Of a stretch of DNA of 64,000 nt, positions 57,988 to 64,000 are shown piece by piece. This DNA is from Porphyra umbilicalis (Eukaryota > Rhodophyta > Bangiophyceae > Bangiales > Bangiaceae): positions 107,717-171,716 of the forward strand of contig KV918915.1 in NCBI GenBank assembly GCA_002049455.2. The letters are read 5' to 3'. The stretch's first letter is position 1, and every line of letters starts with the position of its first letter. The notes beneath the pieces were generated by a model. That model did not search any database. It was given only the letters and a program-made list of their open reading frames with translations, and was not told where the DNA came from. A program made the position numbers and the translations under genes.

Positions 57988-60957
57988 TGCCGTGTGTCCA
58001 GCACGTGTCCCAGGCACCAGAAGGGAATGCCTCGGCCAGTGCATTTACTGCTTCGCTATTGCAATATTGCAATATTGCAATACCATGGCCAGGCATGGGA
58101 TGTCGGTGGTGATGACGACACGCACGGCCGACCCCCCCCCCCCCACGATGCTGTGCGGCACCCCCTCCACAAAAGTGATCCATCCCCCCCCCCCTCCCGA
58201 TGCTCTGAGCCACACCGTCCGACCGCCGTGTCGGCCGTGATGCACGTGTCGCGGCCGTATTGCACCTGTCCCGCCCGCCTGCCACGCCCCCCTCCCCCAG
58301 CCCCCCCCCCCGCCCCCCCCCGCTGCTCCCCTCTTCTCCCTCTGCTCCCCCGCCTCCATCCCTCTACTCTTCTCTCCCCTGCTTCCGCGTTCCGCCGATG
58401 GGGGGCCGGTGGCGGGGACGGGCACCACCCCCTGCGCCGTCGCACCGCGCTGCGCCACCCGCCCCGGTGCGACCCCCGCCCGCACATTGTCTCCCCCCTG
58501 CCCAATCCGCTGCCTTCCTCCCCTTCCCCTGTCCCAGGCCCCCTTGCGCGCTCCCCCTTCACCCCGGGGGTTGTCGGTATCAGCGGGCACTGCCCCCCGC
58601 CGCGCCGCGCCGTGGCTTTCCCGACGCGGCGCAGCGACCTCCGCCACTGCCCCTGTCCGCTCCCTCGTGTGAAGGGGTCAACGGCGGCAAGTGGGGCCGA
58701 CGACAAGCCCAGCGTGCGGCAGGGGCGGCGGGTGGCGGGGGCAGCCTGTGCGGGGGCGGCCTGTGCGGGGGCGGCCTGTGCGGGGGCGGCGGGCGGCGGG
58801 CGCGGCGGGCGGCGGGAGCGGCGGGCGGCAGGAGCGGCGGGCGACGGGAGCGGCTTACTGTGGGACGGCCGCCGGCGAACGCAGCCGGCTGTAGGCGTGG
58901 CCGGCGGTGGAGGCGGGCGCTGGCGGGCGCGGCGGCCGGCGGGCGAGGTGGCCTCTGGCTGCGGCGGGTTTTAGGTTGGGTGGTCGGCGGGTGGGGTACC
59001 TGGCGCCGGGGGCTGGTGCTGGCAGTGGCCGGTGGTGGGAGCGGACGGCGGCGGGAGTGGCCGACGGCGGGGTCGATCGGCGTCTGTCTGCCGGCGGCGG
59101 GGGCGACCAGCGGCGGGCGGCGATGGAGCCTGTCAGGGTGGGTGGTCTGTGGGGGTGGTGGCCGACCGCAACTGCTGGTTGGCGGCGGGGCTGGCGGGGG
59201 GGCCAGCAGGCGGCGGCGGCTAGCGGCAGCGGGTGTCGCAGTGGGCGGTCGATGGGTGGGGTGGCTGGCGGCCACACAGGGGGATTATGCGCCGCGGTTG
59301 TGTGAAAGGGGATACCCCCGAGCTATAAACGAGTCTGAAAAGAGTTCACCGGATGCCTGGTGTGCAAGGGACCCACGCCCACCATGTGCGGACTGCTGGG
59401 TTGATCGAAAGCACTACGTACGTACTGCGGGCGTCCAGTGGGGGTGCTGATGTGGTTCCAGTGGGGGTGCTGATGTGGTGCTTCGGGCTCTACACATAGT
59501 ATAGGGTGTGCGGTGAGCACACACACCAAATTTTGGCTAGCGCACAGGCTGAGCACAGTGGGGAGGTGGTGGCAGTTTTCAGGTTCGGTGGTAGAGGTTG
59601 TGACCTTCGGGGGGTGGAAACAGCATGAAGGAGGCCTTTGTACGCTTAGCCAGTCACAATGCCGTTCCCAGGGCCCTTCAAAGGTTCAGAAACGAGTCTT
59701 TAAAAAAAAAAGTGATGTTTGGGTCGAGTTCCTTCTTATCGGGCCAGACGGCAGCTGAGTACCACGCGACAACCAGACCACACCAACTCATGTAGAAGCT
59801 AAGAAGAATGGGCACAGAGAACTGTAGGAGGAATGTGGTGACGTTTATTCTGCGAGAAAAGAAACAGAACAGTCGTAGGCAGGAAAAGAAGCGTAGAGTC
59901 GTAACCCACTGGATTGGACAGTGTCAGCACCAACACGTGATTCACTGTATTGACCAGTGTCAGTGTCAATCTGCCGTGTACAATGAATCTGACGCGCTGT
60001 CAGAGGGGGTCCTGACGCACCTGTTGATGGAGGTCTCTCCTGCCTGCTCTGTGCCCATGCCTTCCTCAGTTGGGCGGTGTCTGCAGCTACGGCCGCTGTC
60101 GTGACTGTTTGGAGGCCCGCTGAATTCCACCGTTGCTGGCTCCCCCCAGCGTCGCCGCTCCCACCACAGCAGTGCTTCCCCCATTCATTGCGGCCTCCCT
60201 CCACCACCGCTGCCTACCTCGATCAACGCTGCCTCTTTCCTCCACCGCTGCCTCCCCCCGCCACTGCTGCCCCCCACTACCACTGCTGTCTGCCCCCAGC
60301 TTTGCCGCTCCCATCGTTTCACAGCTCCCTCCACCACCGCTGTCTCCCCCCAATTCTGCTACCTTCCCCCACTGTTGTTGTGTCCCCCCACTGCTGCCGT
60401 GTCTCTTTTTCAAAGGCATCCCCCCTCCATCACCGCTGCAACCATAGGTAGCCTCACGCAGCCGGGTGGTGGCGGGGGGGGCGAGCCAGCGTCCTGCAGC
60501 GTGTCACCGCCACAACTCTCTCGGCTGCCCGTGCGGCCGCAGCCCCGCTGCCTACCCCCGTCCTTCCTTCTGCGCGGGGTGTGATTTTTGCCCCATCTAT
60601 TCTCGAGCCGGACACGCCCGCCGCCGCCACCGCTGCGGAGCAAGCGGGGACGGCGGCAGCCAGAAGCGGGGGGGGGGTGGCGGCGCGCATAAAGACTGCG
60701 GCGACCAGAGAGGGGGGGGCGATTACCGCGCGGTGGGAGGGGGGGAACCATCAGCAAGGAGAAGGCGGCAGTCAACTGGTCAAGACGGTGGCCAGCAACA
60801 TGCGTGGGAAACAGTAGCAGTGTCGGACGCGATGGAGCAATACCGATTCAGACGGTCATGCACAGACACGAGTAGAAGGGGTACAAGGAGTGTTGTGAAG
60901 TACCATTCCTCGCACGTGGCATCATCCCCGCTCGAACTCCCCCCCCCCTCAGCGCAG
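57988..60957. other. No supportable gene; low-complexity tracts
   Basis: C-rich with C runs to about 58.7 kb, then G-rich to 59.3 kb, with three copies of GCGGCCTGTGCGGGG-type 16-mers near 58.74-58.79 kb and a 23-bp direct repeat (CAGTGGGGGTGCTGATGTGGT core) at 59.43-59.48 kb. A Pro/Ser-rich C-rich stretch lies at 60.1-60.45 kb. No coding support. Confidence 0.45.
60950..60957. repeat. 8-bp target site duplication, left copy (CAGCGCAG)
   Basis: Matches 63953-63960 exactly and bounds the 3.0-kb element. Confidence 0.85.
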
Positions 60958-61969
60958 TGCACCTCGTTGCTGGATCCACCACGAGCCCGGTTCTGGCTCA
61001 AATTGCTCGTAAACGCTCGTTGAAAACAGGCTCCTGCTCGCACGCTGGGAGTGTTTGCTCGTTTCCCGTCCAAAAAACTCGTTGTGGCGTGCTGGCGACG
61101 AGATTAGGGCGTGATTAAGAGCTCTGTGAAGTCCGCTCAAGTTCTTACAAGTGCGACTTGATACACTAAACGGGTGCGGTGCTCAGTACCGGATCTGTGC
61201 CGAGTAGGGCAAGAAATACGTAGAAGGACACCATCGTGCAGCCCACGAGCACAGAAAGGTTACGCCCACTCCGGGGCAAGGGGGAGGTTGCTGGCTGTGG
61301 CAGCAACTGCCACCGCACCAGTGCCGCCGACGGCGGTGGTGGCGACGGTGCGACGGCGGCGGCGGGCCCTCACAGCCGCCCTAAGGGAGCCGCTGCAGCC
61401 ACCAGCCACGGCGATGGTGGCCATGTTGGTACGGTGGGGGGCGACGATTGGGGCCATCGGGAGGTCAACCAGCGGAAGGGCCAGTGGACCACCTGGCGGG
61501 GCGGGGCAGTGCCAGCGGGGGGGGGGGGGGGGGGGGCGTTGGTGGCAGTGGCGGGGGTGCGGACGCCACGCAGGCGGCTCGGTCGCCGCAGCGGCGGTGG
61601 TCATCGCAGCGGGATGGGCGGTGGGGCAGGTGGCGGGGTGGGGCAGAGCCAGCGGGGGGGGCATGGCGGGGTGGCGGGGGCGCGGCCGCCACGCCGGGCG
61701 GGGCCATGGCGGAGGAGGCGGGGTGCGGCCGCCACACGGGCGGCTCGGTCGCCGCAGCGGCGGCGGCTGTCGCTGCGCGAGGTAGCTGCCGCTGCCGTAG
61801 CCGCCACTGGCGCAAGCACAGGCCGGCGGCGGGGAAGCACGGCAATTAAGGTGGAGTATGGCAACAGCAGTGGGCAATTGGCACAGAGTCGGCAGAGCGC
61901 CGCGGATATCGTGCCGCAAGCCCCGCAACCCCCCCGGGGTGGGGGGCGTCGGAACCGAGGGTGTAACTG

Positions 61970-62335
61970 AGCGTCCCCACTCGGTCCAAGCAAACTCGCT
62001 CTCGGCCAATGGCGTGTCGCCCTCCGAATATGGCTCAGAAGTGGGAGTTGTGGCTTATCCCAAGTACTCGAAAGCTCCTCTGGACTTCTGTGTCCCACCT
62101 GTACGCTGCAACGGAACATTGTTCCAACGGCAACATGCTCGTCTCCTTGCTCCCCCCCCCCCCGCGCACTTCGCCGCCCCCGTCTCTCTCCCCTTATGAT
62201 TGTCGTCCCCCCCCCGTTGCCCCCGTCTCCCCTTCCTTTTGATTGTCCCCCACCACCCCCCCCCTCTGGTCCCTCAGCGTCCCTGATGACTGTCGACTCC
62301 CCACCCGCACCCAGCAACGTCGTAATCCCCCACTG
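61970..62335 (+). repeat. Internal inverted arm, left
   Basis: Begins near GCGTCCCCACTCGGTCC and matches the reverse complement of 63012-63375. The first 200 bp are highly similar, the rest C-rich and less so. With its partner it could fold into a hairpin with a loop of about 680 bp. Confidence 0.8.
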
Positions 62336-63011
62336 ACCCGACGCACACACATGCACTCACGCAGGCGACTGTGACGCAAGATGCGTTGACAGAGCAGTCA
62401 GTGGCACAAACTGAGTATGACCCACCCCTGATCAAGAGGAGGACGCACACAAACAGTGGTGGACGATGAAAGGGAATACATGAAGGAGCAAGGGGGGGGG
62501 GGGGGGGAAGGAAGGAGGTGGGGGGCGAGAGACGGAGGATAAGAGGAAAAAAAGGGCTGTGGCACATGGTGACGGGGACGGCGTTGTCGAGGGTCCGCGG
62601 ATGGCGCGCGCCTCGGACGCCGAGGCCGGCGCCCAGAGATTTGCCTCATTGCGCGCCCTTTCCGTTGATGGTTCTGTCAGCAACGCCGCATCTGTTGTTT
62701 CATTGGCTGAGAGCCATGCCTTCTCAAATCTACTGAACAGCTGTCAACCTCGACTGCGCAGCTTGCGCGCCCGAAGTGCAACGCGGGTCGCGCAGCGCCT
62801 CCCGATGCTCACCGCTTCATTCACACTAACTCCTTGTTCACCCCCCCCCCCCACCGTTTTTGTTTGCTGCATTGCCAAGCGCACCTTGATCCTCTGGGTT
62901 TGACGAGGGGGTGGCCGGTCCCACAGCTAGAGAGGCATATGCAGTGGCGGTCGCGGCGGTGGCGGTGGTGGCGGGGGTGGTGGAGAGAGGACGGTGGTGG
63001 GAGGGGTCGGT

Positions 63012-63375
63012 ATAGACTATGACGCTTTTGAGTAGGGGTAGAGGGTGGACAGTCATCAAGGACGCTGGGGGACTGGAGGGGGGGGAACGGGGGGGAAATC
63101 AAAAGGGGGGGAGACGGGGGCGGCGGGGGGGACGGGGTAAATCAAAAATGGGGGGGAGACCAGGGCGGCAACGACGCGGCGGGGGGGGGGAGCAAGGAGA
63201 CGAGCATGTTGCGTTGGAACAATGTTCCGTTACAGGCGTACAGGTGGGACATAGAAGTCCAGAGGAGCTTTCGAGTACTTGGGACAAGCCACGAATCCCA
63301 CTTCTGAGCCATATTCGGAGGGCGACACGCCATTGGCCAAGAGCGATTTTGCTTGGACCGAGTGGGGACGTTCAT
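63012..63375 (-). repeat. Internal inverted arm, right
   Basis: Partner of 61970-62335. The shared translated segment (PHSVQA, then SPSEYGSEVG and YSKAPLDF) is conserved between the arms, but this follows from DNA identity and does not prove coding. Confidence 0.8.
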
Positions 63376-64000
63376 TTACTCCATGTCGGAACCCGCTTTC
63401 TCCGCACGGGATGCACAGTTCTTTGGCAATTGTCACATAACTTTGTGGGAAGTGAGTTCACAATACCGAGACCATTCCCTTTCGCCATTCATGGAGGGAC
63501 AGTTGCCGCTCCGGTGGCTGGCAATAAATACCGTCAAGTCGCAGAGAAGGGGGAGCTAAGTGTGAGATCCCGGTACTCGTGCAGCACCTCGACACCCGTG
63601 CTCGACTTAATACACGCGCCTCGACAAGGGTGTCCTAATGCAAGCGTGCAGAAATCGCAGAAACACCTCGTTGAGAGAACGGGAGAGCTCGCACGCGCTT
63701 GTTGAGCATCTGCGTACGTTTGCATACGGGCATTCACACTATGGCCCTGTACACCATAGAAGGCGCTTCCAGAGACGCTTCTGATACATCCAAAAAGTCG
63801 GTGTAAAATGCTCGACTGCAAAAGTATACAAGTGAAAACATGGTTTGCACGCGAAAAACGCTCCACAGAGGCGTTTACGAGGGGTCGTTCAAGTTCTGAA
63901 CGAGCAATTTGAGCCAGAACCGGGCTCGTGGTGGATCCAGCAACGAGGTGCACAGCGCAGAAGCCCCGAAATCCACTCCCCCACCCCCCCACGTGGCGGC

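Larger units (their letters stand above)
60958..63952. mobile_element. 3.0-kb non-autonomous DNA transposon with 53-bp TIRs
   Basis: The left 53 bases (TGCACCTCGTTGCTGG and on) are repeated without mismatch as the reverse complement at 63900-63952, and both ends are flanked by CAGCGCAG. Just inside the left end the word CTCGT recurs, as in subterminal transposase-binding regions. The interior holds GC-rich low complexity, G runs (20 G at 61517-61536, 16 G at 62492-62507) and a second, internal pair of inverted arms. No transposase is encoded. An 8-bp duplication fits hAT-like or KDZ-like mobilisation. Perfect TIRs imply a recent insertion. Confidence 0.85.

Noticed and set aside
1..64000. tRNA or rRNA genes
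   Set aside because: No stretch with a credible A box, B box and foldable arms, and no rRNA core sequence, was recognised by eye.

Overview
The window reads as nuclear DNA of a GC-rich eukaryote, most likely an alga. The evidence is a GT-AG intron inside a transposase gene (50594-50765), rhomboid and SUMO-protease domains, sparse genes between long low-complexity GC tracts, and several kinds of eukaryotic DNA transposon. A bangiophyte red alga or a green alga would fit; the sequence alone does not decide. There is no bacterial operon structure, no rRNA or tRNA that I can recognise, and no CRISPR array.

Layout. 0-18 kb: two tandem arrays (115-bp units at 3.4-4.7 kb, 149-bp units at 7.6-9.4 kb), a two-zinc-finger protein, an IS630/Tc1-mariner-like transposase whose third catalytic residue is changed, and several uncharacterised minus-strand proteins. 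18-24 kb: lower GC, few supportable genes, one small inverted-repeat element. 24.3-24.9 kb: a clean gene for a small secreted cysteine-containing protein. 26.7-38.2 kb: a 1.42-kb sequence present as two nearly identical inverted arms that bracket a rhomboid protease gene. The right arm is split by a 5.16-kb transposon that left an 8-bp target duplication, and the left arm keeps the empty site. 39.7-44.7 kb: two large convergent genes, an unknown protein and a Pif1-like helicase, 17 bp apart. 47.4-52.2 kb: an intron-containing transposase resembling the Kyakuja-Dileera-Zisupton (KDZ) group, with a SWIM-type zinc finger, further zinc motifs, a transposase core and a C-terminal Ulp1 protease. 52.6-64 kb: tandem duplications, very C-rich and G-rich blocks, and a 3.0-kb non-autonomous transposon with 53-bp terminal inverted repeats and an 8-bp target duplication.

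Two themes run through the window. First, mobile elements make up much of it, and their insertion order can be partly read: the inverted duplication came before the KDZ-type insertion. Second, many otherwise convincing frames are broken by in-frame stop codons rather than indels. Eleven of the twelve that I found are TAA or TAG, although this DNA is GC-rich. Decay of transposons is the simple explanation; reading of UAR codons as an amino acid is a testable alternative.
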